A stretch of 64,000 nucleotides of DNA, taken from contig NZ_JAWQJT010000002.1 of the NCBI RefSeq assembly GCF_033441515.1, forward strand, positions 1,736,001 to 1,800,000. Direction: 5' to 3'. The position numbers and the translations under genes are program-made. The notes under the pieces were generated by a model that searched no databases, was not told where the DNA came from, and saw only the letters and a program-made list of their open reading frames with translations. Shown piece by piece: positions 1 to 8,187 of this stretch (the first letter of the stretch is position 1; the number at the start of each line of letters is the position of its first letter). Origin of the DNA: Amycolatopsis solani (GTDB taxonomy: Bacteria > Actinomycetota > Actinomycetes > Mycobacteriales > Pseudonocardiaceae).

Positions 1-204
1 CACGGCGGCGCGGACGCGGTCGCCGGCCCGAAGGCCGCCCGCGCCTTCGCCGAAATGCTGCCGTCGGGCCGGTTCGTGCTGGTCGACAGTGGCCGGCACG
101 ACGTGCTCAACGACGTCGCCCACCGCAGCGTGGCCGCCGAGATCGTCCAGTTCCTGGAGTGGCTGCGCGCCGGGACGCGCGGGCCGGTCCTGGTGCGGGG
201 ATGA
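1..204 (+). CDS. Alpha/beta hydrolase, C-terminal end only
   Basis: The window opens inside this gene. The last 67 codons read through to a TGA at 202-204. The segment SGRHDVLND, about 30 residues from the window edge, resembles the catalytic-histidine loop of lysophospholipase/serine aminopeptidase-type hydrolases, and the final helix (AAEIVQFLEWL) is typical of the end of that fold. The stop overlaps the start of the Rrf2 regulator, so the two may be co-transcribed. The nucleophile and acid lie outside the window, so substrate and exact family cannot be given. Confidence 0.6.
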   Translation, partial: HGGADAVAGPKAARAFAEMLPSGRFVLVDSGRHDVLNDVAHRSVAAEIVQFLEWLRAGTRGPVLVRG

Positions 205-635
205 TGGCGGGCATGCGCATCTCGGCCAGGGCGGACTACGCGATCAGGGTGCTGCTGGAGCTCGCCGCGGACACCTCGCGGCCGATCACCTGCGAAGCCG
301 TCGCGTCCACCCAGGGCATCCCGGCCCGGTTCATCAAGGCGGTCATGCGGGACCTGCGCCAAGCCGGGCTGGTCCGCAGCCAGCGCGGCTGCGAGGGCGG
401 CTACTGGCTGGCCAGGCCGGCCGGAGAGGTGACCGTGCGGGACGCCGTCGTCGCCGTCGACGGCGAGTTCCTCTCCGTCCGCGGCGAACCGCGGCCCGCG
501 CTGGCCTACCACGGCACCGCCGCCGGGCTGACCCCGTTCTGGTCCGGTGTCGAAGCCGGCCTGGACGCGCTGCTCCGCGCGACGACGCTCGCCGACCTGC
601 TCACCGGCGCGGCCGCGGCCCGCGTCGCCACCTGA
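201..635 (+). CDS. Rrf2-family transcriptional regulator lacking Fe-S cysteines
   Basis: The N-terminal winged helix is recognisable from MRISARADYAIRVLLELA and from the recognition-helix region IPARFIKAVMRDLRQAGLV followed by the wing RGCEGGYWLARP. Iron-sulfur members of the family (IscR, NsrR, RsrR) carry three cysteines around residues 90-110. Here that stretch (VDGEFLSVRGEP) has none, so it more resembles cluster-free members such as CymR, a cysteine-metabolism repressor in Firmicutes. The start at 201 overlaps the preceding stop (ATGA); ATG 213 matches the usual family N-terminus and is a good alternative. Because it sits just before the sulfur genes, control of them is an attractive inference but nothing in the sequence proves it. 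Confidence 0.85.
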   Translation: MMAGMRISARADYAIRVLLELAADTSRPITCEAVASTQGIPARFIKAVMRDLRQAGLVRSQRGCEGGYWLARPAGEVTVRDAVVAVDGEFLSVRGEPRPALAYHGTAAGLTPFWSGVEAGLDALLRATTLADLLTGAAAARVAT

Positions 636-645
636 AGGGACTTCC

Positions 646-1074
646 ATGAGCGACCTCTGGCACCAGCCGCTGCGCCACATCCGCGGCGCCGACCTGACCG
701 GCGACACCAACCAGACGACCGGGATGAAGCGCCTGGAGGCCATCTCCGGCAAGACCGTCGGGTCGTCGAAGGTGTGGATGGGCGAGACGCACGTCGCGCC
801 GGTGACCAACTCCGGCGACCACCACCACGGCGAGGCCGAGACCGCGATCTACGTCAAGTCGGGCCACCCGGTGTTCGTCTTCGCCGACGGCGACGAGGAA
901 ATCCGCATCGAAACCGGGCCCGGCGACTACATCTTCGTGCCGCCGTACGTGCCGCACCGCGAGGAGAACCCGACCGACGAAGAGGCGGTGGTCATCATCG
1001 CGCGCAGCAGCCAGGAGGGCATCGTGGTCAACCTGCCGAGCCTGTGGTCCCCGGTCGACGTGCCCGAGGACTGA
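646..1074 (+). CDS. Single-domain cupin protein
   Basis: A 142-aa cytosolic protein with both cupin motifs. The first is GDHHHGEAETAIYVKSG (residues 57-73), with His59/His61 and Glu65 as likely metal ligands. The second is GDYIFVPPYVPHREEN (93-108), with His104. The start follows the Rrf2 stop by 10 nt and sits behind GAAGGGACTTCC, a good ribosome binding site. The fold suggests a small metal-dependent dioxygenase, isomerase or sensor, but the substrate cannot be read from sequence. It is probably co-transcribed with the regulator and the DsbA-like gene next door, which makes a small-thiol or sulfur-compound role possible. Confidence 0.8.
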   Translation: MSDLWHQPLRHIRGADLTGDTNQTTGMKRLEAISGKTVGSSKVWMGETHVAPVTNSGDHHHGEAETAIYVKSGHPVFVFADGDEEIRIETGPGDYIFVPPYVPHREENPTDEEAVVIIARSSQEGIVVNLPSLWSPVDVPED

Positions 1075-1077
1075 GGC

Positions 1078-1803
1078 GTGCCGCTCGACGTCGTCGAATA
1101 CACCGATCCCGCCTGCCCGTGGGCGTGGGGATCGGAACCGAAGTTCCGCCGCCTGCGCGCGGAACTGCCCGGCGCCCGGTGGCGCCGGGTCTTCGGCATC
1201 CTCTTCGACGACGACGAGGACCCCGCGCCGGATCCGGCCGCGGAAGCCGCGTGGTACGCGAAGTTCATCGACGGCGTCACCGAGCACACCGGCGCCCCCA
1301 AGCCGCCCCGCCTCGCCTGGGTCGCCCGGACGAGCTGGCCGGCCTCACTGGCCGCGAAAGCCGCTGAGGCACAAGGGGAAACCGTCGCCGAGCAGGTGCT
1401 GTGGCGGCTGCGCGAGACGACGTTCGTGCGCGGTACCCCGGCCGACGACACCGAGCGCGTGCTCGCCGCGGTCACCGGCGTTCCCGGCCTCGACCTCGAG
1501 GCGTTGCGCGCCGCCATGACGAGCGACGAGGTCCGTCAGGCCGTGCGTGACGACTGGCGCGAAACGCGGAACCCGTGCCCGGAAGTCCTCGACATCACCG
1601 CGCCCGGCCCGCACAGCGGCCGCGCGAAGCACCTCGAACACCACGTCCGCTACGCCCTGCCCACACTGACCTTCACCGGTCCCGGCGGCCGGTTCGTCGT
1701 CCCCGGCTGGCGTCCGCTCGGCGAATACTTCGACGCCGCACGGGCCGCGACGGTCCACAGTGGATCTCTTCCCGGCTCGTGGGAACCCGCGCGGGAGCGT
1801 TGA
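1078..1803 (+). CDS. DsbA/FrnE-like thioredoxin-fold protein with a single active-site cysteine
   Basis: A 241-aa protein with GTG start 1078, three nt after the cupin stop. The N-terminus VVEYTDPACPWAWGSEP is the beta1-active-site segment of the DsbA/2-hydroxychromene-carboxylate-isomerase-like family. The usual CxxC is reduced to CPWA (Cys13 only). Such proteins usually act as thiol-transfer or glutathione/mycothiol-dependent enzymes in the cytosol; there is no signal peptide. The rest is mainly the inserted helical domain, and a VPGWRPLGEYF segment lies near the C-terminus. It ends just before the promoter region of the sulfonate operon. Confidence 0.75.
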   Translation: MPLDVVEYTDPACPWAWGSEPKFRRLRAELPGARWRRVFGILFDDDEDPAPDPAAEAAWYAKFIDGVTEHTGAPKPPRLAWVARTSWPASLAAKAAEAQGETVAEQVLWRLRETTFVRGTPADDTERVLAAVTGVPGLDLEALRAAMTSDEVRQAVRDDWRETRNPCPEVLDITAPGPHSGRAKHLEHHVRYALPTLTFTGPGGRFVVPGWRPLGEYFDAARAATVHSGSLPGSWEPARER

Positions 1804-1828
1804 CTCTCCCCGGGCGCCGGGGAAAATA
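1800..1828 (+). promoter_or_regulatory. Possible promoter of the sulfonate operon
   Basis: TTGACT at 1800-1805 is a good -35 match. The AT-rich AAAATA at 1823-1828 lies 17 nt downstream but is a poor -10. A 7-bp hairpin (TCCCCGG, GCG, CCGGGGA; 1807-1823) fills the spacer and could be an operator. This is the only promoter-like sequence in the 101-bp gap before the first binding-protein gene. Confidence 0.3.
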
Positions 1829-1904
1829 GACACATGCCGGTGACAGATTAGCCCGGCCCCCACCACCGATCCTCCGCGCCCGATACCGCATTGGGGAGTT
1901 CCAC

Positions 1905-2873
1905 ATGCCCTCGAAACCCCGGCTCGCCCTGCTCGTGGCCGCGCTGCTCGGCCTCACCGCGCTCACGGCGTGCGGAACGTCCACTTCGGACGCTTCCGGC
2001 GAGGTCTTGCTGCGCGTCGGCGACCAGACCGGTGCCACGCAGTCCCGGCTGAAGGCCGCCGGACTGCTCGACAACCTGCCGTACAAAATCGAGTGGTCGC
2101 AGTTCGCCGCCGCGGTCAACCTGCACGAAGCCCTGCGCGCCGACGCGATCGACATCGGCGGCGCCAACGATTCCCCGACGGTGACGGCGATCGCCGGCGG
2201 CTCGAAGATCAAGGTCGCCGCGGCCTGGAGCAACGGCGGCAAGGGCACCTACCTCCTGGTGCCCAAGGACAGCCCGGCCCGCACGGTCGCCGATCTCAAG
2301 GGCAAGCGGGTCTCCCCCACCACCCGCGGCAGCGTCGCGCACTACCTGGTGATCGGCGCGCTCAAGCAGGCCGGGCTCTCGGACAAGGACGTCACGCTGA
2401 ACTTCCTCGCCCCGTCGGAAGCGAACGGCGCGTTCTCCACCGGCAACATCGACGCCTGGGCCACCTGGAGCGTCTACGCCGCCCGCGCCCGCGGCGAACT
2501 CGGCGCGCGCGTCCTGTCCGACGGCGCGGGCATCAACTCCGGCCTCAACGTCCTTTCGGCCACCGACAAAGCGCTGGGCGACCCGCGCAAGCGCACCGCC
2601 ATCCAGGACTTCGCGAGCCGCGTCGACAAGAGCTACGCGTGGTCCAAGGACAACCCCGACGCCTTCGACAAGTGGTACGCCGGCTTCGCGCACCAGCCGA
2701 TCGAAATCGCGAAGCAGGTCCGCCCGGACGAGACGACCTACCAGCGGATCCCGGTCGACGCCGCACTGGCCGCCCAGTTGCAGAAGACCTACGACACCTG
2801 GGTGCAGCAGGGCCTGTTCCCCGGCGGGAAGAAGCTGAGCGACTACGTCGACTCCGGGCTCGATCCGCGATGA
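1905..2873 (+). CDS. SsuA-like sulfonate/organosulfur ABC binding lipoprotein (first copy)
   Basis: A 322-aa protein with a lipoprotein signal: a positively charged start, a hydrophobic core and lipobox LTAC with the acylated cysteine at about residue 24. The mature part has the SsuA/TauA/NMT1-like pattern, including ALRADAIDIGGANDSP, VADLKGKRVSPTTRGS and FSTGNIDAWATWSVY. These proteins capture aliphatic sulfonates, sulfate esters or related oxyanions outside the membrane and deliver them to the permease. It is the first gene of a nine-gene operon and overlaps the permease start by 4 bp. The ligand is inferred only from the sulfur enzymes downstream. Confidence 0.88.
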   Translation: MPSKPRLALLVAALLGLTALTACGTSTSDASGEVLLRVGDQTGATQSRLKAAGLLDNLPYKIEWSQFAAAVNLHEALRADAIDIGGANDSPTVTAIAGGSKIKVAAAWSNGGKGTYLLVPKDSPARTVADLKGKRVSPTTRGSVAHYLVIGALKQAGLSDKDVTLNFLAPSEANGAFSTGNIDAWATWSVYAARARGELGARVLSDGAGINSGLNVLSATDKALGDPRKRTAIQDFASRVDKSYAWSKDNPDAFDKWYAGFAHQPIEIAKQVRPDETTYQRIPVDAALAAQLQKTYDTWVQQGLFPGGKKLSDYVDSGLDPR

Positions 2874-3643
2874 CCCGCTTCCCGTACCGCGCGGTGTCGT
2901 GGCTGACCCCGGTCGCCCTGCTCGTCGTCTGGGAACTGCTGGCGCGGACCGGGATCCTGCCGAAGCAGGTGCTGCCCGCCCCGAGCGGCGTGCTGGTCAA
3001 AGCGGGCGACCTGCTGGCCGACGGCGAGCTGGTGACCAACCTGCTGGCCAGCCTCCAGCGCTCGGCCACCGGGTTCGCGATCGGCGCGAGCCTCGGCCTC
3101 GGCGCCGGGCTGGTGGTCGGACTGTCCAAAGTGGCCGAAGCACTGCTGGACCGCAGCATCCAGATGGTCCGCGCGGTCCCGTTCCTGGCCATCCTGCCGC
3201 TCGTCATCGTCTGGTTCGGGATCGGCGAGGCCGGGAAGATCTTCCTGATCTCCCTCGGCACCGCGGTCCCGCTGTACCTGACGACCGTGCTGGGCATCCG
3301 GCAGATCGACCCGAAGCTGCTGGAGATGACCGACGTAGTCGGCCTCGGCCGGGCCGCGCAGATCCGCTGGGTGGTGCTGCCGGGCGCACTGCCGTCGATC
3401 CTCGGCGGCCTGCGGCTGTCGCTCACCGCCGCCTGGCTGGCCCTGGTCATCGCCGAAACCCTCGGCGCCGACGCGGGACTCGGGTTCATGGCCACCAACG
3501 CCCGCGAGTTCCTGCAGACCGACGTGATCGTGCTCGTCGTGCTCATCTACGCCGTGATCGGGATCCTCTGCGACCTCGTCACCCGTCTCCTCGAACGCCG
3601 GCTGCTGCGCTGGCACCCCACCTACGCCCGCCTGACCGCCTGA
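2870..3643 (+). CDS. ssuC: SsuC-like ABC transporter permease
   Basis: A 257-aa BPD-type permease starting at ATG 2870 within the ATGA overlap. An N-terminal helix (PVALLVVWELLA) is followed by the core membrane segments. The cytoplasmic EAA loop, which docks the ATPase, is visible around MTDVVGLGRAAQIRWVVLPG (about residues 150-170). Length and layout match the SsuC/TauC family. It is the only permease in an operon with two binding proteins, so both probably feed this one channel or a homodimer of it. Confidence 0.9.
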   Translation: MTRFPYRAVSWLTPVALLVVWELLARTGILPKQVLPAPSGVLVKAGDLLADGELVTNLLASLQRSATGFAIGASLGLGAGLVVGLSKVAEALLDRSIQMVRAVPFLAILPLVIVWFGIGEAGKIFLISLGTAVPLYLTTVLGIRQIDPKLLEMTDVVGLGRAAQIRWVVLPGALPSILGGLRLSLTAAWLALVIAETLGADAGLGFMATNAREFLQTDVIVLVVLIYAVIGILCDLVTRLLERRLLRWHPTYARLTA

Positions 3644-3652
3644 GGACCCGCC

Positions 3653-4621
3653 ATGACGCTCTCCCGACGTACGTTCCTGACCGCAGCCGGCCTGACCGCG
3701 CTGGCCGCCCCGCTCGCCGCGTGCGCCGCCGGCTCGGCCGGCGGCGCCACCCAGGGCAAGGTCCGGCTGACCTACAGCACGATCTCCGTCCCCAAGGCCC
3801 GCGGGGTGCTGGAGAAAACCCTGAAGGAGCAGGGCATCGCGGTCGAATGGGTGGGCCCGTTCCCCAACCACGCGCCCACCCTGCAGGCCGTCGTCGGCGG
3901 CACCGCCGACTTCAGCTTCGGCGGCAGCACCACCCCCGCCGACCAGGCCATCCTCTCCGGTGCCGACCTCGTCTACGTCGCCTGGGCCGCCTCCACCCCG
4001 CGCACCACGGCGATCGTCGCGGGCGCGCACACCGGCATCGAGAAGGTCGCCGATCTGGCGGGCAAGACGGTCGCGGTCAACAAGGCCGGGCTCGGCGAGT
4101 TCCTGCTGGTCGCCGCGCTGGAGAAGTACCAGGTGCCGCGCGAGTCGGTGAAGATCACCTACCTCAACCCGCCCGAGGCGTCCGCGGCCTTCGGCGCCGG
4201 CAAGATCGACGCCTGGGCCATCTGGCAGGGCTTCCGCGAGATCGCCGAGGTCCAGTACGGCGCCAAGCCGATCTTCGTCGACGGCGACGAGCTGGACTTC
4301 CAGATCGACTTCACCAGCTACCTCGTCCGCCGCGACTACGCCGAGCAGAACGCCGACACCATCCGCAAGGTCGTCGCCGCGTTCCAGGCCGACTACGAGT
4401 GGCAGAACCAGCACTACAAGGAATCCCTGGACATCGGCAACGCCGTCTCCCACTACCCGCAGGCCGTGCTGGACAAGATGTCGGCCAAGAACGTGCAGAC
4501 GAAGCTGTCGCTCATCACCGACGACGGGATCGCGCAGCTGCAGCGCGGCGCCGACTGGCTCACCCAGCGCAAGATCCTCAGCGGCCCGATCACGATCGCC
4601 GACCACGCGGTGAAGCTGTGA
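3653..4621 (+). CDS. SsuA-like ABC binding protein with Tat lipoprotein signal (second copy)
   Basis: A 322-aa protein starting 9 nt after the permease. The N-terminus has a twin-arginine motif (SRRTFLTAAG) and a lipobox (LAAC), so it is probably a Tat-exported lipoprotein, unlike the first copy, which has a Sec-type signal. The body has SsuA/TauA-family features: VVGGTADFSFGGSTTP, VADLAGKTVAVNKAG and FGAGKIDAWAIWQGF. Sequence divergence from the first copy suggests a different ligand range rather than a recent duplication. Its stop overlaps the ATPase start (GTGA). Confidence 0.88.
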   Translation: MTLSRRTFLTAAGLTALAAPLAACAAGSAGGATQGKVRLTYSTISVPKARGVLEKTLKEQGIAVEWVGPFPNHAPTLQAVVGGTADFSFGGSTTPADQAILSGADLVYVAWAASTPRTTAIVAGAHTGIEKVADLAGKTVAVNKAGLGEFLLVAALEKYQVPRESVKITYLNPPEASAAFGAGKIDAWAIWQGFREIAEVQYGAKPIFVDGDELDFQIDFTSYLVRRDYAEQNADTIRKVVAAFQADYEWQNQHYKESLDIGNAVSHYPQAVLDKMSAKNVQTKLSLITDDGIAQLQRGADWLTQRKILSGPITIADHAVKL

Positions 4622-5316
4622 CGACCGCCGTGCGCGTGCGCGCGCTGACCAAGAGCTTCGGGCCGCGGACCGTCCTGGACGGACTCGACCTCGACATCGC
4701 GCCCGGCGAGTTCGTGGCTCTCATCGGGGAAAGCGGCTGCGGCAAGACCACGTTGCTGCGCTTGCTCGCCGGGCTCGACCAGCCCGAAGCCGGCGAGCTC
4801 GAAGCCCCGGCCGAGCGGATGGTGGTGTTCCAGGAACACCGGCTGCTGCCGTGGCGGCGGGTGTGGCAGAACGTCGCCGTCGGTCTCCCCCGCGAGGCCG
4901 CCGCCCGTGCGCTGACCGAAGTCGGCCTGGCCGGGCACCTCGACGCCTGGCCCGTGACGCTCTCCGGCGGTGAGGCCCAGCGCGTCGCCCTCGCCAGGGC
5001 ACTGGTGCGCGAGCCGCGGCTCCTGCTGCTCGACGAACCCTTCGCCGCCCTCGACGCGCTCACCCGGATCAAGATGCACGCGCTGGTCCGGCAGCTCGTC
5101 GCCGTGCACCGCCCGGCGGTCCTGCTGGTCACCCACGACGTCGACGAGGCCATCCTCCTGGCCGACCGCGTGGTCGCGATGCGCTCCGGCCGGCTCGCCG
5201 CCGAGCACCGCGTCGACTTCGACGGCGAACGCAGCCGCAGCAACCCCGGGTTCGACGAGCTGCGCCACCGGCTGCTGGCCGAACTCGGCGTCGCCGAACT
5301 GGCCGAGACCCGGTGA
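4618..5316 (+). CDS. ssuB: SsuB-like ABC transporter ATPase
   Basis: A 232-aa nucleotide-binding domain. Walker A GESGCGKTT is at residues 38-46, the Q-loop is in VVFQEHRLLPWRR, the signature LSGGEAQ is at 115-121, and Walker B LLLLDEP at 135-141 is followed by the D-loop and THDVDEA with the H-loop histidine. The VFQEHRLLPW wording is characteristic of the SsuB/TauB/NrtD group. It starts at GTG 4618, overlapping the second binding protein by 4 bp, and powers uptake through the adjacent permease. Confidence 0.92.
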   Translation: MTTAVRVRALTKSFGPRTVLDGLDLDIAPGEFVALIGESGCGKTTLLRLLAGLDQPEAGELEAPAERMVVFQEHRLLPWRRVWQNVAVGLPREAAARALTEVGLAGHLDAWPVTLSGGEAQRVALARALVREPRLLLLDEPFAALDALTRIKMHALVRQLVAVHRPAVLLVTHDVDEAILLADRVVAMRSGRLAAEHRVDFDGERSRSNPGFDELRHRLLAELGVAELAETR

Positions 5317-6782
5317 ACGCCGACGTGCTCGTCATCGGCGGCGGCCTCGCCGCGACCTGGACCGCCTTGGCCGCGGCCCAGGCCGGCGGCGACGTCGTGC
5401 TGGTGGACAAGGGCTACTGCGGCACCAGCGGCGTCACGGCCACCGCCGGGGTGACGCACTGGTTCGTCCGGCCCGAGGACCACGAGCGCGCGGTGACCGA
5501 GCGGCACGCGCACGCCGGCGGGCTCGCCGACCGCGAGCGGGCGCTGCGGGTCCTGCGCACGACGTGGGACCGGCTGCCCACGTTGGACCGGTACTACCCG
5601 TTCCCGGTCCGCGACGGCGAACCCGACCGCGGCAACAACGTGCGCGGACCCGAGTACCTGCGGGCGATGCGCGGCCTGATCCACCGCGCCGGCGTCCGGA
5701 TCCTCGACCACCACCCGGCACTGGAACTGCTGCTGCGCCCCGACGGTTCGGTGGGCGGCGCGGCCGGCGTCCGGCGCCAGGCGGGCGGCACCTGGGAGGT
5801 CCACGCGGGCGCGGTGGTGCTGGCCACCGGCGGCACGGCGTTCCGCTCGCACCTGCTCGGCTCGCGCGGCAACACCGGCGACGGCCACCTGATGGCCGTC
5901 GAAGCGGGCGCCCGCCTGTCCGGCATGGAGTTCTCGAACTACTACACCCTGGCCCCGGCGTTTTCGACGATGGCGCGCTCGATGTCCTACCTGTTCGGCA
6001 CCTTCACCGACGCCGATGGCCGGACCATCGAGCTGCCGTCCGGACCGGACCGCAACCGCGTCCTCGGCGCGGCGCTGCTGCGCGGCCCGGTGTACACGAC
6101 GCTCGACCGCGCGCCGGAGTGGGTGCGCCGCAAGATGCCCGTGGTGCAGCCGAACTTCCTGCTGCCGTTCACCCGCCGCGGCATCGACCCGTACACCGAC
6201 CGGTTCGAGGTCACCTTGCTCGGCGAGGGCACCATCCGCGGCGTCGGCGGACTCGTCACCGGCGAAGACTGCGCCACCGGCGTGCCCGGCCTGTTCGCCG
6301 CCGGCGACGTCGCGAGCCGGGTCCCGGTGGTCGGCGCGATCTCCGGCGGTGGCTCGCCCAACTCGGCGTGGGCGGTGTCGTCGGGCACCTGGGCCGGTCG
6401 CGCGGCGGTCCGCCACGCCCGGTCGGCCCGGCCCGCGCCCCTGCACCCGGCCGGCCGCGCCGGGATCCGCCCCGGCGGGCGTGCGGCCACAGTGGACACC
6501 GCCGCCGTCGTCGACGTCGTGCGCGAGGAGCTGAACGCCTACGACAAGAACATGTTCCGCGACGAGCCGGGTCTCCGCGCCTCGCTGTCCACATTGGATT
6601 CCCTGTGGACGGAAGTCGAGTCCTCGCTCACCGGAGAAGGCCGGGACGCCGTGACGGCGCGCGAGACGGCGTCCCTGGTCGCCATGGGCCGCTGGGTCAA
6701 GGAAGCCGCGCTGCGCAGGCGGGAAACGCTCGGCATGCACTGGCGCACGGACGCCCCGGACGGGCAGGAGGCCGCCGCGTGA
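5313..6782 (+). CDS. AprA/fumarate-reductase-type FAD oxidoreductase subunit
   Basis: A 489-aa flavoprotein. The N-terminal Rossmann motif VLVIGGGLAATWTALAAAQAGG (split here by position, residues 5-26) binds FAD. The mid-section has VVLATGG and GNTGDGHLMAVEAGA, and FAAGDVASRVP is the second FAD-contact motif. The C-terminal helical domain (VVREELNAYDKNMFRDEPGL) is of the succinate-dehydrogenase/adenylylsulfate-reductase type. The gene overlaps the ATPase upstream and a two-cluster ferredoxin downstream by 4 bp each, recalling AprA-AprB, where the ferredoxin subunit relays electrons to FAD. A true APS reductase is unlikely in this assimilatory organosulfur operon, so the reaction is unknown. 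It may handle a C-S or S-O intermediate or supply electrons to the molybdoenzyme. Confidence 0.8.
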   Translation: MNADVLVIGGGLAATWTALAAAQAGGDVVLVDKGYCGTSGVTATAGVTHWFVRPEDHERAVTERHAHAGGLADRERALRVLRTTWDRLPTLDRYYPFPVRDGEPDRGNNVRGPEYLRAMRGLIHRAGVRILDHHPALELLLRPDGSVGGAAGVRRQAGGTWEVHAGAVVLATGGTAFRSHLLGSRGNTGDGHLMAVEAGARLSGMEFSNYYTLAPAFSTMARSMSYLFGTFTDADGRTIELPSGPDRNRVLGAALLRGPVYTTLDRAPEWVRRKMPVVQPNFLLPFTRRGIDPYTDRFEVTLLGEGTIRGVGGLVTGEDCATGVPGLFAAGDVASRVPVVGAISGGGSPNSAWAVSSGTWAGRAAVRHARSARPAPLHPAGRAGIRPGGRAATVDTAAVVDVVREELNAYDKNMFRDEPGLRASLSTLDSLWTEVESSLTGEGRDAVTARETASLVAMGRWVKEAALRRRETLGMHWRTDAPDGQEAAA

Positions 6783-7132
6783 TCGAACTCGTCCTCGCCG
6801 ACCGCTGCATCGCCTGCGACAAGTGCGTCCAGGTGTGTCCCAGCGACGTCTTCGACGCCGTGCCCGACGCCGTGCCGGTCATCGCCCGCCAGAGCGACTG
6901 CCAGACCTGCTTCCTCTGCGAGCTGTACTGCCCGGCCGACGCGCTGTTCGTCGATCCGGACTGCCGCACCCCCGTCAGCGTCGACGAAACGGCCGTCCGC
7001 GCCACGGACTGGCCCGCGCAGTACCGGCGCGACTCCGGCTGGGGCCGGGCGCGCCGCACCCACGCCAACGAAAGCTGGCGGATGAGCGACATCTTCGCCG
7101 CCGCCCGCGCCCTCGGACAGGAGACCCCGTGA
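6779..7132 (+). CDS. Two-cluster 4Fe-4S ferredoxin, AprB-like partner of the flavoprotein
   Basis: A 117-aa protein from GTG 6779 (GTGA overlap). Two cysteine sets are clear: Cys10, 13, 16, 20 in CIACDKCVQVCP and Cys41, 44, 47, 51 in CQTCFLCELYCP. This is a bacterial 2[4Fe-4S] arrangement. The tail (about residues 55-117) is basic and lacks cysteines, similar to the extended C-terminus with which AprB wraps its flavoprotein. Gene order and overlap indicate a heterodimer with the preceding flavoprotein and electron transfer between them. No membrane anchor is present, so the complex should be cytosolic. Confidence 0.85.
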   Translation: MIELVLADRCIACDKCVQVCPSDVFDAVPDAVPVIARQSDCQTCFLCELYCPADALFVDPDCRTPVSVDETAVRATDWPAQYRRDSGWGRARRTHANESWRMSDIFAAARALGQETP

Positions 7133-8187
7133 CGCTCGAATTCATCGGTTACGCCGCCGGCCGCCAGGCCAGCGAGATCGTCGCCCCCGAGGGCCCGATC
7201 ATCCAGCCCGGCTACCTGCGCGAAGTCGCCCGCACCCACGAGGAGGCCGGGTTCGACCGCGTCCTGATCGCGCAGTCGGCGAGCAGTCCGGACGGCTTCG
7301 TGCTCGCCGACCAGGTCCTCTCCGCCACCGAGCGGCTCGGCGTGCTGCTCGCCCACCGGCCCGGGTTCGTCGCGCCGACCCAGCTGGCCCGCAAGTTCGC
7401 CACGCTGGACGCGTTCCACCCCGGCCGGATCGCGCTGCACGTGATCACCGGCGGCGACGACGCCGACCAGGCCCGCGACGGCGACTTCACCGACAAGCCC
7501 ACCCGCTACCGCCGCACCGACGACTTCCTGTCGGTCGTGCGGCGGACGTGGGAGTCGGCCGAGCCGTTCGACCACGAAGGCGAGTTCTACCGCGTCCGCG
7601 GCGCGCTCTCGGACATCCGGCCGGAGCGGCCGATCCCGGTGTACTTCGGCGGCGCGTCCGAGGACGCGATCCGGGTCGGCGGCAGGCACGCCGACGTCTA
7701 CGCGTTCTGGGGCGAGCCCCTGGCCGGCATCGCCGAGCGCATCGGCCAGGTCCGGGCCGCCGCGGCCGGCCGGGACATCGCGTTCAGCGTCAGCCTGCGG
7801 CCGATCCCGGCGGCCACCGAAGCCGAGGCGTGGGAGCGGGCCCGCGACATCCTGCGGCTGACCCAGGACCGCGTCGGCGAGTTCAAGGGCCGCCGCGACT
7901 CGAGCGAAGCCGTCGGCTCACGGCGCCTGCTGGAAGCCGCGACGGCCGGCGAAGTGGTCGACGAGCGCCTGTGGACGGCGGTGGCCAAGACGACCGGCGC
8001 CGCCGGGAACTCCACCGCGCTCGTCGGCAGCTACGAGCAGGTGGCCGACTCGCTCCTGGACTACGTCCGGCTCGGCGTCGGCACACTGCTGATCCGCGGG
8101 TTCTCGCCACTGGCCGACGCCCGCGACTACGGCACCCTCGTAAAGCTCGTCCGGGAGCGGGCCGGCGCGGTTACCGTCGGGGCATGA
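7129..8187 (+). CDS. SsuD/LLM-class FMNH2-dependent monooxygenase
   Basis: A 352-aa TIM-barrel flavin monooxygenase of the bacterial luciferase superfamily. Recognisable stretches include FDRVLIAQSASSPDG, GVLLAHRPGFVAPTQLARK, IALHVITGGDDADQ and PVYFGGASEDAIRVGG, matching the alkanesulfonate-monooxygenase branch (SsuD, SfnG and relatives). These enzymes use reduced FMN and O2 to cleave C-S bonds and release sulfite. FMNH2 can come from the flavin reductase three genes on. Start GTG 7129 overlaps the ferredoxin stop. Whether the substrate is an alkanesulfonate, a sulfone or another organosulfur compound cannot be decided from sequence. Confidence 0.88.
   Translation: MTLEFIGYAAGRQASEIVAPEGPIIQPGYLREVARTHEEAGFDRVLIAQSASSPDGFVLADQVLSATERLGVLLAHRPGFVAPTQLARKFATLDAFHPGRIALHVITGGDDADQARDGDFTDKPTRYRRTDDFLSVVRRTWESAEPFDHEGEFYRVRGALSDIRPERPIPVYFGGASEDAIRVGGRHADVYAFWGEPLAGIAERIGQVRAAAAGRDIAFSVSLRPIPAATEAEAWERARDILRLTQDRVGEFKGRRDSSEAVGSRRLLEAATAGEVVDERLWTAVAKTTGAAGNSTALVGSYEQVADSLLDYVRLGVGTLLIRGFSPLADARDYGTLVKLVRERAGAVTVGA

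Noticed and set aside
1807..1823. Hairpin after the DsbA-like gene as a terminator
   Set aside because: The stem is only 7 bp and sits inside a possible promoter spacer, so I treat it as part of the regulatory region instead.
1833..1850. Five-codon frame before the sulfonate operon as a second leader peptide
   Set aside because: It has no RRHVD motif, no cysteine and no ribosome binding site.
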